Assembly: GCA_024642705.1 (NCBI GenBank)
Contig: JAHEAQ010000005.1
Location: forward strand, 13,056 to 77,055
Direction of reading: 5' to 3'
Length of the DNA stretch: 64,000 nucleotides
DNA from: Bacteroidota bacterium
GTDB lineage: Bacteria; Bacteroidota; Bacteroidia; Chitinophagales; Saprospiraceae
Shown here: in pieces, positions 47,277-57,353 of the stretch
Layout of the letters: each line of letters opens with the position of its first letter
Position numbering within the stretch: position 1 is the first letter of the stretch
The notes under the pieces: generated by a model
The model's input: only the letters and a program-made list of their open reading frames with translations
Told to the model about the DNA's origin: nothing
Database searches by the model: none
Made by a program: the position numbers and the translations under genes

Positions 47277-49310
47277 ATGAGCAATTATCTTAAGATAATC
47301 ACCATTTTATTGTTTCCAGTATATTTACTAGGACAACCACTACGAGAGATTCCTTATCGTTATATGCTTGAAGCTGCTGAAGACGCACTAGAGAATAAGG
47401 ATTATTATAACGCGGTTGAATGGTTTGAAAAATGTTATAAGGAGCAAAGAGAAAAAGACATGGCTATCACCATTGCAGACCTTTACATGAAGCTTAGAGA
47501 TTATAAAAGAGCTGAAAGTTGGTATAAGAGAGTTTTAAGCAGAGACATCGATAAGTTTTTCATTGATCAAAGATTCAATTATGGTAAAGTATTAAAGTAT
47601 CTAGGTGAATACAATGATGCTTATGCAGAATTTAAATTTTTTATTGATTCGTCCACTAATGAATCCTTGAAACCTCTGGCCAAATTGGAAATGGAAGGTA
47701 TGGTAAAGTCGAAAGAATTTGAAGAGAACAATGATGCTGTAATAAGATTATTAGATAATAAAGTGAATTCTGGGATGTCTGATTTTGGACCAATGGAATA
47801 CGCAGATGGTTCTTTGTATTTTTCATCTTTCCAAACCAACAAAGAAATCATTCTTGATGGCAAAGAAGAAAATGTGTTTGCAAAAATTTATACTTCCAAG
47901 GAAGGAGAAAAAGGATACGAAAAAGCCAATGCTTTGCCTGAATCCATTAATAGAGATGGTTTCCATACTGGCAATGTATCGTTTACTTCGGATGGTAGAA
48001 GAATGTTTTTTACAAGATCAACTTTAGAAGGAGGGGAAGTGGTTACTTCTCAGTTATTTGTAAGTAACAAAAAAGATTCAGGGTGGGCGCCACCTCTGGA
48101 AATTACAGGACTGAATGGAGAATTTCAAATAAAGCATCCTGCTGCAGGAGAATTATTTGGCAATGATGTGTTATTTTTTTCTTCTAACATGGAAGGAGGC
48201 CAAGGAGGATTTGATATCTATTATTCAACCATGAACGGCGATGATTTTGCAACTCCTGTTAATTTAGGTGAAACTATCAATACACCTTTAGATGAAATTA
48301 CACCTTATTATATTGATGGTACATTATATTTTAGTTCAGAAGGTTACCCAAGTTTAGGAGGATTTGATATTTATGTGACAAATTGGAATGGGGTAAATTG
48401 GAGTGAAGTGAAAAATCTTGGAATGCAATACAATTCGACTTACGACGATTTTAGTTATGCAGTTTTTAATGGAGGAATGAAAGGTTTTTTAGTTTCTAAC
48501 CGTCCAAGCGAAAAGAAGAGATCCCTGAAAAGTAAAACATGTTGTGATGACATTTATTCTTTTGGAATTAGACAGCTGATTATTGATTTGGTGGCTGTAG
48601 CAGAAAATGATGATGGACCAATGAAGGGAGCTGAAATAACTTTAGCAGATCTATCAGGCGAAGCAATTGACCCAATTACTAAGAAAAATGAAACTTTTGA
48701 AGAATATTCATTCCTATTAGATGCTGATAAGCCTTATAAATTAATATTTCGAAAAGAAGGCTATTATCCTGATTCATTGGAATTCAATACTGTCGGTATT
48801 CTAGATGATTTCACAATAAATAAAAAGAAAAAACTAAGACCATTGCCAGTTGCTCCTCCAGCGACTACTGAAGTTACTGAAATAGTAACAATAAATCAGC
48901 CAATACGATTAGAAAATATTTATTATGATTTAGATGATGATAAAATATTGCTTGATGCTGAAAAAGATTTATCTGTCTTATTGGGATTATTGAATGAATA
49001 TCCAGATATGGTTATTGAGCTTTCATCACACACAGATTCGAGAGGAATTTCTAATTACAATAATAATCTATCATTGAGGAGGGCTGATTCTGCTAAAAAA
49101 TGGATAACTGAAAGAGGTATTCTAGAAGACAGAATTAAAACCGTGGGTTATGGGGAAAGCCAAATATTAAATCGTTGCGTGAATGGTGTACGGTGCACCG
49201 AAGAGGAGCACCGATTAAATAGAAGAACTGAATTTAAAATATTGGAGGGCCCACAATCTATAGAGATTAAGAAGGAAGTTAAAAATACTCCTCAAAATAA
49301 TGGCAATTGA
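47277..49310 (+). CDS. PorE-like protein: TPR, beta-propeller, CRD and OmpA domains
   Basis: The 677-residue protein has a signal peptide (MSNYLKIITILLFPVYLLGQ; no lipobox Cys) and four domains. TPRs at about 28-135 (YYNAVEWFEKCYKEQ, DYKRAESWYKRVL), a PD40/WD40-like propeller (about 155-420, e.g. GGFDIYYSTMNGDDF), a carboxypeptidase-regulatory-like domain (about 430-515) and a C-terminal OmpA domain (about 543-665: NIYYDLDDDKILLDAEKDL, SSHTDSRG, NRRTEF) that binds peptidoglycan. This matches PorE, the wall-anchoring T9SS protein. It follows a porP/sprF gene, so it probably tethers that T9SS complex. Confidence 0.88.
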   Translation: MSNYLKIITILLFPVYLLGQPLREIPYRYMLEAAEDALENKDYYNAVEWFEKCYKEQREKDMAITIADLYMKLRDYKRAESWYKRVLSRDIDKFFIDQRFNYGKVLKYLGEYNDAYAEFKFFIDSSTNESLKPLAKLEMEGMVKSKEFEENNDAVIRLLDNKVNSGMSDFGPMEYADGSLYFSSFQTNKEIILDGKEENVFAKIYTSKEGEKGYEKANALPESINRDGFHTGNVSFTSDGRRMFFTRSTLEGGEVVTSQLFVSNKKDSGWAPPLEITGLNGEFQIKHPAAGELFGNDVLFFSSNMEGGQGGFDIYYSTMNGDDFATPVNLGETINTPLDEITPYYIDGTLYFSSEGYPSLGGFDIYVTNWNGVNWSEVKNLGMQYNSTYDDFSYAVFNGGMKGFLVSNRPSEKKRSLKSKTCCDDIYSFGIRQLIIDLVAVAENDDGPMKGAEITLADLSGEAIDPITKKNETFEEYSFLLDADKPYKLIFRKEGYYPDSLEFNTVGILDDFTINKKKKLRPLPVAPPATTEVTEIVTINQPIRLENIYYDLDDDKILLDAEKDLSVLLGLLNEYPDMVIELSSHTDSRGISNYNNNLSLRRADSAKKWITERGILEDRIKTVGYGESQILNRCVNGVRCTEEEHRLNRRTEFKILEGPQSIEIKKEVKNTPQNNGN

Positions 49311-49544
49311 TCACTTATATGGTGTTTTATTTAATCAAATTTATTTCTATTAGTGAATGCACCAAATAACTTGATTGACAAAAATTGAACATTCTTATAA
49401 AGTTTTTAAAAGATATATTTCTTCCTAGATTAGAAAGGTTATGGAAGTATCTTCCCTCTTCTTTGGGCAGCATTTTAGTTTATTTTTTTGAAATAATTAT
49501 TTTTCAACAAGCAGTTTGCACAACATATTGTTAGAATTTTATAA

Positions 49545-50156
49545 ATGATTGATGCTATTAATGCTGGTTTGGCTCAATTTTCTTTTCTTGAATGGATAGG
49601 ACTTTTTACAGGTATTATTTATGTCATCCTTTCAGCACAAAATAAAATTATTTGTTGGTTTTTTGGAATAATAAGTTGTGCTTGTATTGCTTATCATGAT
49701 TTTTATGGTGGTTTGATGTTGTATTCTGATGGAATATTGCAAATATTTTATGTTTTGATGGGGTTCTTTGGAATTTATCATTGGAAAAAAAATAAATTAA
49801 TTGATGATGTGGATATTAAAAGTACCAAATCTTTAAAAATGCATTTTGCAATATTACTAATTGGGTCCATAATTTCCTTTGGGTATGGATACTTAATGAA
49901 TCGCTATTCAAATGCTGCATTACCATTTGTGGATGCTTTTACAACAATATTCAGTATTGCAGCCACCATACTATTAATTAGAAGGCAGTTAACAGCATGG
50001 ATTTACTTTGTATTTATTGATTTAATTATGAGTTTTGTATATTATATTCGTTCTTGGGAACTTTATGCTTTATTGTATTTTATATATCTAATTGTAGCGC
50101 TTTTTGCTGTATGGAATTGGAAAAGAATGGCAACAGAAAAAAGAGTTGTTATTTAG
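49545..50156 (+). CDS. pnuC: PnuC-family nicotinamide riboside transporter
   Basis: This 203-residue inner-membrane protein has about seven helices and PnuC motifs: EWIGLFTGIIYVILSAQNKI, WFFGIISCACIAYHDFYGG, GFFGIYHW and WIYFVFIDLIMSFVYYIRS. PnuC facilitates uptake of nicotinamide riboside for NAD synthesis. Related PnuT proteins carry thiamine, but no TPP riboswitch was found upstream, which favours the vitamin B3 role. The NAD link suits its position next to the NADH-oxidising NQR genes, although it appears to be transcribed separately. Confidence 0.85.
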   Translation: MIDAINAGLAQFSFLEWIGLFTGIIYVILSAQNKIICWFFGIISCACIAYHDFYGGLMLYSDGILQIFYVLMGFFGIYHWKKNKLIDDVDIKSTKSLKMHFAILLIGSIISFGYGYLMNRYSNAALPFVDAFTTIFSIAATILLIRRQLTAWIYFVFIDLIMSFVYYIRSWELYALLYFIYLIVALFAVWNWKRMATEKRVVI

Positions 50157-50224
50157 AATATATCTAAATAGATATTTATCTTCAAATTGAATTGGGCCTT
50201 TTAAGGAAAAAAACAAAAGCTTTT

Positions 50225-50232
50225 TATCTTTG
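50225..50232 (+). promoter_or_regulatory. Candidate -7 promoter element of the nqr operon
   Basis: TATCTTTG followed by CGG exactly matches TAnnTTTG, 47 nt before the preferred nqrA ATG at 50280. The -33 region is poor. Confidence 0.4.
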
Positions 50233-50279
50233 CGGAGATTATTGAAACAGCTTTAAATTAATAAATTTAAGTATTGCAA

Positions 50280-51905
50280 ATGAGAGTTAATAAACTCACC
50301 TACCTTGTTGCATTTTTATTATTTACTATACCTTTATTAGCACAGTCAGGCAACGGAAATAGCATATTGTCAACATCCTTCATTGTTGTTGGGATAATTG
50401 TAGTTGTTGGATTATTGTTATCTCTGGCGGATAATTTAATGCAATTAGAAGCGAAAAAAAACAATTTGGATATCTCAAAAGGGCAATTTTCCCTTTTTCC
50501 AAGTATTGAAGAATGGTTTAGAAAGAAAAAGCCGGCAAGTTTTGGAAACGCTGGATATATCAATTTGACTAAAGGATTCGATGTGAAATTAGCAGGAAAA
50601 GCGGAAGAAAAATTGGTTCCAGGAAATGCAAAAACTTTCGCAATTAGACCAAAAGATTTCATAGGGATGTCACCAATTCCAAAAGTGACAGTCACAGTGG
50701 GAGAAGAAGTATCTGTCGGAGATGTTTTGTTTTTCGATAAGAAACGACCAGATGTAAAATACGTTTCCCCTGTTTCGGGAGAAATTATCAATGTGAATAG
50801 AGGTGATAAGAGATCAATTGCTTCAATTGTGATTCTGGCTGACAAGAAATTGAAATACAAATCTTTTAAGGTTCCTAATGTTGAAAAATCTGATAGATCA
50901 GAAATCCTTGCTTTTTTAAAAGAAAGTGGCACATTTGTTTCATTCAATCAAAGACCATTTGATACTATCCCTGATGATGATGTGGTACCTACCAATATTT
51001 TTATTTCAACATTTGATACTGCACCTTTAGCGCCTAACAATAGTTTTGTGGTTGGAAATAATAAGGATGCATTTCAGAAAGGAGTTGATGTGCTGAATAC
51101 TTTAACTAATGGTAAAGTTTATATTGGTCTTGATGGAAGAAAAGGGGGGAGGGCATCTTCAGTTTTTGCTGATGTGAAAGGTGCTGAATTGAATTATTTT
51201 AATGGAAAGCATCCAGCAGGAAATGTCGGTATTCAGATTCACCACACAGCTCCAATCGGTACTTCGAACAAAGTTTGGACCATAACTGTTCAAGAATTGG
51301 TTGCATTGGGAAAATTGTTTTTAACAGGACATTATTGTGGAGAAAGAATTGTTGCACTAACAGGATCTCAACTTAGTGAAAACATTTATGTTAATACTTA
51401 TATAGGTGCAAATATAGGGGAACTTTTGGAAGGCAAATTGACTGGAAATAAAAATCGATTGGTTTCAGGAGATGCACTTTCAGGAAAACAAAAAGCTCCA
51501 GATGAATTTATGAACTTTAGGGATGATCAAATAACAGTTTTAGAAGAAGGCGATGATTACGAATTGTTTGGCTGGCTATTACCAGTGACACCAAGACCGA
51601 GTTCATCGGGTACTTTCCCAAATTTTCTCTTCAAAAACCATGAATTTGACGCCAATACGAATACTCATGGAGAAAAAAGGGCATTTGTGATGACAGGTCA
51701 ATATGAAGAAGTGTTGCCAATGAATATTTATCCGCAACATTTAATGAAAGCCATTTTGACTGGAGAAATTGAAAAAATGGAAGGCTTAGGAATAAATGAA
51801 CTTTCTGAAGAGGATATTGCTATTTGTGAATTTGTTTGCACTTCAAAACAACCATTGCAATCAATTTTGCGAGAGGGTTTGGGAATGATGCAAGAACAAG
51901 GATAA
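50280..51905 (+). CDS. nqrA: Na+-translocating NADH:quinone reductase subunit A with N-terminal membrane extension
   Basis: A TTG at 50274 is in frame; the ATG at 50280 is preferred (541 residues). The NqrA core starts near residue 93 (YINLTKGFDVKLAGKAEEKL) and is complete through the C-terminal GLGINELSEEDIAICEFVC region. Ahead of it are about 90 extra residues: a signal-peptide-like segment (1-22, ...LLFTIPLLAQS) and a strong helix (about 32-50, STSFIVVGIIVVVGLLLSLA). Classical NqrA is about 450 residues with no membrane helix of its own. The extension lies in the same frame with no stop, so it appears to be part of the protein. It is the first gene of nqrABCDEF. Confidence 0.93.
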   Translation: MRVNKLTYLVAFLLFTIPLLAQSGNGNSILSTSFIVVGIIVVVGLLLSLADNLMQLEAKKNNLDISKGQFSLFPSIEEWFRKKKPASFGNAGYINLTKGFDVKLAGKAEEKLVPGNAKTFAIRPKDFIGMSPIPKVTVTVGEEVSVGDVLFFDKKRPDVKYVSPVSGEIINVNRGDKRSIASIVILADKKLKYKSFKVPNVEKSDRSEILAFLKESGTFVSFNQRPFDTIPDDDVVPTNIFISTFDTAPLAPNNSFVVGNNKDAFQKGVDVLNTLTNGKVYIGLDGRKGGRASSVFADVKGAELNYFNGKHPAGNVGIQIHHTAPIGTSNKVWTITVQELVALGKLFLTGHYCGERIVALTGSQLSENIYVNTYIGANIGELLEGKLTGNKNRLVSGDALSGKQKAPDEFMNFRDDQITVLEEGDDYELFGWLLPVTPRPSSSGTFPNFLFKNHEFDANTNTHGEKRAFVMTGQYEEVLPMNIYPQHLMKAILTGEIEKMEGLGINELSEEDIAICEFVCTSKQPLQSILREGLGMMQEQG

Positions 51906-51929
51906 AAATTATAGACAGAATATAAACCA

Positions 51930-53183
51930 ATGGGACTATTAGACTTTCTAAAGAAAATTGAACCAGATAAAAAGAAATCTCCGTTTCTACATACAGTATA
52001 TGATGGTTTTTTCACATTTGCATATGCACCCAATACTGTTACAAAAGGCGGTGTACATGTAAAAGATGGCATGGATCTTAAAAGAACCATGTTTACAGTT
52101 GTAATTGCTATGCAGCTATGTTATGTGTTTGGCACTTACAATATAGGACATCAACATTTTTCAGCTTTAGGAATGTATCCAGGGTTTCTGGAAGGATTTC
52201 ATTTAAAGCTGGTACATGGGCTAATCAAATTGCTCCCTTTGTTCATAGTAGCAAATGTAGTAGGTTTAGGTATAGAATTTTATTTTGCCATGAAGAAAGG
52301 TCATGGTATTGAAGAAGGATTTTTAGTGTCTGGAGCACTTATACCACTTATCATGCCTCCAGATATTCCACTTTGGATTTTAGCGGTAGCAGTAGCATTT
52401 GCTGTAATAATAGGAAAAGAAGCTTTTGGTGGCACGGGAATGAATATTTGGAACATTGCTCTTTTATCTAGAGTTTTTGTATTTTTTGCTTATCCAACTA
52501 CCATTTCTGGTGATGAAGTTTGGGTTTCTGGATTTGAAAGTCTAAAAGCTGGAATGACTCCAGTATATGGATGGGCACATCATTTATTTGATAATTTATT
52601 TTCCTGGGGGAATATGGATACCTTCTCACAAGCTAGTGGTGTAGGAATAGTTGACGGTTTTACTGGAGCAACACCTCTGAGTCTTGCCTCGAAGGGAGGT
52701 TGGACTGCAGTTACAGAAGTTTATACCACAAAACAAATGTGGTGGGGAACTATTCCAGGATCAATTGGCGAAACTTCAAAACCCTTCATACTTATTGGCG
52801 TAGCAATTTTATTACTGACAAAAATTGCAAGCTGGAGAATTATGGTCAGCATGTTTATTGGTGCTGCTTTAATGGGAATAGTTCTTAATGCTTGGGGAGC
52901 AACTCCATTTATGGAAGTTCCTTGGTATTACCAATTTTGGATGGGTAGTTTCTTTTTTGCAATGGCATTTATGGCTACAGATCCTGTAACTGGAGCATCT
53001 ACCAATACTGGAAAGTGGATTTATGGGTTTTCCATTGGATTTATAGGAATGATCGTCAGAGTAATGAACCCAGCTTATCCAGAAGGATGGATGTTGGCAA
53101 TTTTGTTTTTGAATACTTTTGCGCCATTAATGGATCACTATACAATTCAATCTAACATTTCAAAAAGATTAAAACGTGCATAG
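51930..53183 (+). CDS. nqrB: Na+-NQR subunit B
   Basis: This 417-residue integral membrane subunit has about ten helices and is thought to contain the sodium path. The covalent FMN site is Thr248 in FTGATPLS (TGAT, 245-248), in the position of the SGAT motif. Other typical segments are the cytoplasmic N-terminus and GGTGMNIWNIALLSRVFVFFAYP. It starts 24 bp after nqrA and ends 8 bp inside nqrC. Flavinylation needs an ApbE-type transferase, which is not encoded in this window. Confidence 0.96.
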   Translation: MGLLDFLKKIEPDKKKSPFLHTVYDGFFTFAYAPNTVTKGGVHVKDGMDLKRTMFTVVIAMQLCYVFGTYNIGHQHFSALGMYPGFLEGFHLKLVHGLIKLLPLFIVANVVGLGIEFYFAMKKGHGIEEGFLVSGALIPLIMPPDIPLWILAVAVAFAVIIGKEAFGGTGMNIWNIALLSRVFVFFAYPTTISGDEVWVSGFESLKAGMTPVYGWAHHLFDNLFSWGNMDTFSQASGVGIVDGFTGATPLSLASKGGWTAVTEVYTTKQMWWGTIPGSIGETSKPFILIGVAILLLTKIASWRIMVSMFIGAALMGIVLNAWGATPFMEVPWYYQFWMGSFFFAMAFMATDPVTGASTNTGKWIYGFSIGFIGMIVRVMNPAYPEGWMLAILFLNTFAPLMDHYTIQSNISKRLKRA

Positions 53184-53922
53184 TACTAATTACATAACCA
53201 AATTTGTATTGATAATGACGGGTATCGTCGCTATCGTACTCTCATTGCTCTCTTTTGGATTGAAACCAATTCATGAAAAAAATGCAGCAATTTATAATAA
53301 GAAAGCCACATTATCAGCAATTGCGGATCACTTAGGAGTGGATTTCGCTAAAATCACCGACGACCAAGTCCAAGAGATTTTTGATAAAAATATTGAACAA
53401 TTGGTTCTGGACACAAAAGGCAACTTGTTGACTTCTGAAGAAGTAATCAGTAAAGGTTACACAGGAGGAAAAGCTGAAGATGTTGATATGGCTAAGGAAA
53501 AAAAGAAACCTGTTGATGAACAAATAATTCCACTTTATATTTTCACTGGCAATGGTGGAGACAAATATTATATACTAAATGTAAGAGGAAACGGACTTTG
53601 GGACGCGATTTGGGGAAGTGTTGCCTTGAAAGATGATAAAAATACTATTGCTGGTGTTTCTTTCGACCATACTGGAGAAACTCCAGGATTAGGTGCTGAA
53701 ATAAAAGACAATCAAGAATGGAAAAATCAATTTGAAGGAAAAAGTATTTACGATGACTCTGGCAATTTTGTATCCATAAGCGTAGTAAAAGGAGGAGCTG
53801 ACGATAGTGATCAACATGCAATTGATGGGATTACTGGAGCAACAATTACAGGAGATGGTGTAGATAAAATGTTGAAAAAGGGAATCGCTTATTATGTTCC
53901 TTATTTGAAAAAAAATAATTAA
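53176..53922 (+). CDS. nqrC: Na+-NQR subunit C
   Basis: The 248-residue subunit has one N-terminal helix (about 8-28) and a periplasmic FMN-binding domain. The covalent FMN threonine is Thr223 in DGITGATITGDGV. GLWDAIWGSVAL and GETPGLGAEI are family hallmarks. The start codon is GTG, overlapping the nqrB stop by 8 bp; a start further in would remove part of the anchor. The C-terminus is normal. Confidence 0.95.
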   Translation: MHSTNYITKFVLIMTGIVAIVLSLLSFGLKPIHEKNAAIYNKKATLSAIADHLGVDFAKITDDQVQEIFDKNIEQLVLDTKGNLLTSEEVISKGYTGGKAEDVDMAKEKKKPVDEQIIPLYIFTGNGGDKYYILNVRGNGLWDAIWGSVALKDDKNTIAGVSFDHTGETPGLGAEIKDNQEWKNQFEGKSIYDDSGNFVSISVVKGGADDSDQHAIDGITGATITGDGVDKMLKKGIAYYVPYLKKNN

Positions 53923-53948
53923 TAAATCAGCATAAATAAAAATTTAAC

Positions 53949-54647
53949 ATGGCTGAAACAACTATAGCAAAAGAAAAAACGTCAATACTTCCATTCGGTC
54001 CTACCGAACGTAAGCTGTTGACTGACCCATTAAATGATAATAATCCAATTACAGTTCAGGTTTTAGGAATTTGTTCAGCTCTTGCTGTTACTACTTTGCT
54101 GAATAAAGCTATTGTTATGGCTGTTGCTGTAACTTTTGTAACTGCATTCTCAAACCTAATTATTTCTGCGCTAAGAAATTCTATTCCTAAGCAAGTAAGA
54201 ATGATCGTACAATTGGTAATTGTAGCGTTTCTAGTTACAGTGGTGGAATTGTCTTTGAAGGCTATCAATTATCCTATTTATAAAGAATTATCCGTTTTTA
54301 TAGGATTAATTATAACGAATTGTATCGTCATGGGTAGATTGGAAGCATTTGCAATGGCTAATAAACCATGGAGATCCTTCTTAGATGGAATTGGAAATGG
54401 CGTTGGTTATGGAGTGATTTTGATTGCTGTTGCATCAATACGAGAGCTATTTGGAAAAGGATCTTTGCTAAATTTTAAAATAATTGGGCCAAGCTCTGAT
54501 TTTTTAATTGATACTGATGCAATCTCTTTTTTGAATTGGTATGAACCAAATAACTTGATGGTATTATTTCCTTCAGCAATGTTTGTAATAGGAGTCCTGA
54601 TTTGGGTTCAAAGAGCTTGGAATAAAAAATTAGTAGATATTTCTTAA
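53949..54647 (+). CDS. nqrD: Na+-NQR subunit D
   Basis: This 232-residue membrane subunit has six helices and pairs with NqrE around an intramembrane iron centre. It shows the family [17 protein letters not shown] region (about 41-57) and [23 protein letters not shown] (two blocks, about 118-140), where the conserved Cys of each half-repeat lies (ICSAL and TNCIVMGR). The spacing from nqrC is 26 bp and to nqrE 17 bp. Confidence 0.96.
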   Translation: MAETTIAKEKTSILPFGPTERKLLTDPLNDNNPITVQVLGICSALAVTTLLNKAIVMAVAVTFVTAFSNLIISALRNSIPKQVRMIVQLVIVAFLVTVVELSLKAINYPIYKELSVFIGLIITNCIVMGRLEAFAMANKPWRSFLDGIGNGVGYGVILIAVASIRELFGKGSLLNFKIIGPSSDFLIDTDAISFLNWYEPNNLMVLFPSAMFVIGVLIWVQRAWNKKLVDIS

Positions 54648-54664
54648 TAAGGAAAGAAACAGAC

Positions 54665-55273
54665 ATGGAATTAGTAAATATATTTATAAAATCAGCGTTC
54701 ATAGAAAATTTAGCTTTAGCTTATTTTCTTGGTATGTGCTCTTATTTAGCAGTTTCTAAAACTGTAAAAACAGCTTTTGGACTTGGTTTAGCTGTAATTT
54801 TCGTTCTTGGTATAACAATGCCTATCAATTGGATAATTAATACTTGGTTGTTAGGGGAAAATGGAATTTTTCATACTGACCTAACATTTCTTAGATTTAT
54901 TTTATTCATTGCCGTTATAGCTTCAATGGTTCAATTGGTGGAAATGGTGGTCGAAAAGTTCTCGCCTTCATTGTACAATTCTTTGGGAATATTTTTACCA
55001 TTAATTACGGTTAACTGCGCTATTTTGGGAGGATCCCTATTTATGGTGTCCAAAGAATATAACTTTTCAGAATCTGTTGCCTTTGGATTAGGTGGTGGTT
55101 TTGGTTGGTTTCTTGCAATTATTGCAATTGCAGCAATTCGAGAAAAAATGAAATATTCTAATGTCCCACCTGCTTTAAGAGGCTTAGGGATGGCCTTTTT
55201 ATTAACTGGGTTAATGGGGATGGCTTTTATGAGTTTGATGGGAATTGATCCAGCATCTTTTACAAATAACTAA
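54665..55273 (+). CDS. nqrE: Na+-NQR subunit E
   Basis: This is the 202-residue six-helix subunit homologous to NqrD and inverted relative to it in the membrane. Conserved Cys-containing motifs [17 protein letters not shown] and [15 protein letters not shown] are present. [22 protein letters not shown] is diagnostic. The gene lies 17 bp after nqrD and 16 bp before the nqrF start. Confidence 0.96.
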   Translation: MELVNIFIKSAFIENLALAYFLGMCSYLAVSKTVKTAFGLGLAVIFVLGITMPINWIINTWLLGENGIFHTDLTFLRFILFIAVIASMVQLVEMVVEKFSPSLYNSLGIFLPLITVNCAILGGSLFMVSKEYNFSESVAFGLGGGFGWFLAIIAIAAIREKMKYSNVPPALRGLGMAFLLTGLMGMAFMSLMGIDPASFTNN

Positions 55274-55289
55274 AAAGAAACAAGGAAAT

Positions 55290-56609
55290 ATGATTTTTCT
55301 AATAGATTTTTTGCCCATGGTTTGGGCGCTAGTTGTGTTCTGCGGAGTGATATTATTTTTGTCTTTCATGCTTGTTTATGCAAGAAAACAATTAGTACCT
55401 CAAGGGAATGTAAAGATAATCGTGAATGGCGATAGTGAGCATCCAATTCTAACTCAACCTGGATCATCTTTGCTGTCTGCGTTATCAGATCAAAAAATAT
55501 TTTTACCTTCAGCATGTGGAGGTGGCGGTACTTGTGCAATGTGTGAATGTCATGTGGATACAGGAGGTGGAGATGTTTTACCGACTGAAATGAATCACCT
55601 AACAAGAAAAGAAGCAGCTGAACATAAAAGATTGGCTTGTCAGGTTAAGGTAAGAGAAGATATGGAGATAAGAATCCCTGAAGAAATTTTTGGGATTAAG
55701 AAATGGGAATGTGAAGTTATTGAGAATTATAATGTTGCTTCCTTTATCAAGCAATTTGTTGTAAGACTTCCAGAAGGCGAAGAGTTAGATTTTCAAGCTG
55801 GAGGATATATTCAGATTGACGTTCCAAAAATTGTTACCGAGTTCAAAGATATGGATATTACTGCTCATCCAGATTATCACGATGATCCAGAAAAGTTCCG
55901 TTCTGAATGGGATAAATTTAATCTTTGGCCTTTGAAAATGGTTAACCCTGAACCTCAATTTAGAGCATATTCAATGGCTAACCATCCTGCAGAAGGTAAT
56001 ATTGTAAAGCTGAATATAAGAATTGCAACTCCACCTTGGGATCGAGCTAAGAATAATTGGCAAGATGTTAACCCGGGAATTTGTTCATCTTATGTATTTG
56101 GTCTAAAGCCAGGAGATAAATGCACAATATCAGGGCCTTATGGTGAATTCTTTATTAAACCAACTAAAAAAGAAATGGTTTATGTGGGCGGTGGAGCAGG
56201 AATGGCCCCTTTGAGATCTCACTTATTTCATTTGTTTCATACCTTAAAGACAACGGACCGAAAAATATCATTTTGGTATGGAGGTAGAACGAAAAGGGAA
56301 TTATTTTATGTGGAAGAATTCAGAAAAATTGAAAGAGAATTTCCGAATTTTAAGTTTTACATTTCTCTCGATAATCCAATGCCTGAAGATAATTGGAATG
56401 TAAAAGAAGATATTAATTCTCCTGGAGATGGATTTCAAGGATTTATCATGCCTGTATTATTTGAAAAATATTTGAAGAACCACGAAGAACCAGAAGAAAT
56501 AGAATACTACTTCTGTGGTCCTCCAGCGATGAATGCTTCGGTACTTAAATCTTTAGACGAATTAGGGGTGCCAGAAGAAAATATTTCCTTCGATGATTTT
56601 GGAGGATAA
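55290..56609 (+). CDS. nqrF: Na+-NQR subunit F, NADH-oxidising flavoprotein
   Basis: The frame is open from 55245, but the ATG at 55290, after AAGGAAAT, opens at the family start and avoids overlap with nqrE; the product is 439 residues. It has an N-terminal helix (about 9-29), a 2Fe-2S ferredoxin domain with Cys76, Cys82, Cys85 and Cys117 ([13 protein letters not shown]), a FAD domain ([10 protein letters not shown]) and an NADH domain ([25 protein letters not shown]). It takes electrons from NADH into the complex. It is the last gene of the operon, followed by a strong terminator. Confidence 0.96.
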   Translation: MIFLIDFLPMVWALVVFCGVILFLSFMLVYARKQLVPQGNVKIIVNGDSEHPILTQPGSSLLSALSDQKIFLPSACGGGGTCAMCECHVDTGGGDVLPTEMNHLTRKEAAEHKRLACQVKVREDMEIRIPEEIFGIKKWECEVIENYNVASFIKQFVVRLPEGEELDFQAGGYIQIDVPKIVTEFKDMDITAHPDYHDDPEKFRSEWDKFNLWPLKMVNPEPQFRAYSMANHPAEGNIVKLNIRIATPPWDRAKNNWQDVNPGICSSYVFGLKPGDKCTISGPYGEFFIKPTKKEMVYVGGGAGMAPLRSHLFHLFHTLKTTDRKISFWYGGRTKRELFYVEEFRKIEREFPNFKFYISLDNPMPEDNWNVKEDINSPGDGFQGFIMPVLFEKYLKNHEEPEEIEYYFCGPPAMNASVLKSLDELGVPEENISFDDFGG

Positions 56610-56616
56610 AAAAATT

Positions 56617-56647
56617 AAAAAGCATTCGAAAGGATGCTTTTTTTTTT
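56617..56647 (+). terminator. Intrinsic terminator of the nqr operon
   Basis: An AAAAAGCATTC / GGATGCTTTTT hairpin with a GAAA loop and one G-U pair is followed by a ten-T run, 8 bp after the nqrF stop. Confidence 0.92.
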
Positions 56648-56720
56648 GCACTTTTTTAATTTTTTTGATTAGTGCAATGAATACTGATGATCGAGTATAT
56701 TAAAACCTTCAAACTAAATT

Positions 56721-57251
56721 TTAGTTTGAAATTTGCATTTTATTCAACAAGTTTAACTCCTTTTTTCCCCTGCTTATAATACCTGATGATCCATGCAACA
56801 ATAAATCTTCAATGACTTCAATTAATTCTGGAATCAAATCTGGGTATTTAATTGCAATTTTTCTACACACAGTCATCGAAAAAGCTTTTATAGCTATTGG
56901 ATACTGAGGGTCAATTAAAAACTTGAAACATAAATCGAATATCCTACCTTCATATTTTTCTGGAATTTGATCAAAATTTTGTAACACGCGAACTGTGTTT
57001 CTCACCACTGCATCGTGAACTGGATTTTCGACAGCTTTGAGTATTTCTGGAATCCATTTAACCATTAAGTTTGGATGTTTTTCGCAAACCACTCCCATTG
57101 CCCAAGAAGCTCTTTGACAAATTCTGTATTCTTTGTGGAGGAAAAATTGCATAAATTTATCAAATCTTGTCTGCGAGTTTCCAATATAATTGGCTAGTTC
57201 AATGCATAGTTCTTTATTATGTCCCTTTCTTAAATGTGCTTCAATGTCCAT
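56721..57251 (-). CDS. HEAT-repeat-like protein
   Basis: This 176-residue helical protein has several HEAT-type pairs, for example REYRICQRASWAMGVVCEKHP-like segments (HKEYRICQRASWAMGV at about 45-60) and PVHDAVVRNTVRVLQNF (about 97-113). No signal peptide and no catalytic motif; likely a cytoplasmic interaction protein. Similar short HEAT proteins occur widely in Bacteroidota without known function. It is alone on the minus strand between nqr and metG. Confidence 0.65.
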   Translation of the reverse strand: MDIEAHLRKGHNKELCIELANYIGNSQTRFDKFMQFFLHKEYRICQRASWAMGVVCEKHPNLMVKWIPEILKAVENPVHDAVVRNTVRVLQNFDQIPEKYEGRIFDLCFKFLIDPQYPIAIKAFSMTVCRKIAIKYPDLIPELIEVIEDLLLHGSSGIISRGKKELNLLNKMQISN

Positions 57252-57353
57252 GATGGAAATGAAAAATATTTATATTAAATTGTTAAATGTATCTTGATAA
57301 TAAATTCCAAATGTAAGCTAAATCACTATCTTCGCGTTTAATTTTAGCAAATT

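Noticed and set aside
49311-49544. TPP or other vitamin riboswitch upstream of pnuC
   Set aside because: No THI-box-like CTGAGA motif or conserved stem was found in the 234-bp gap.
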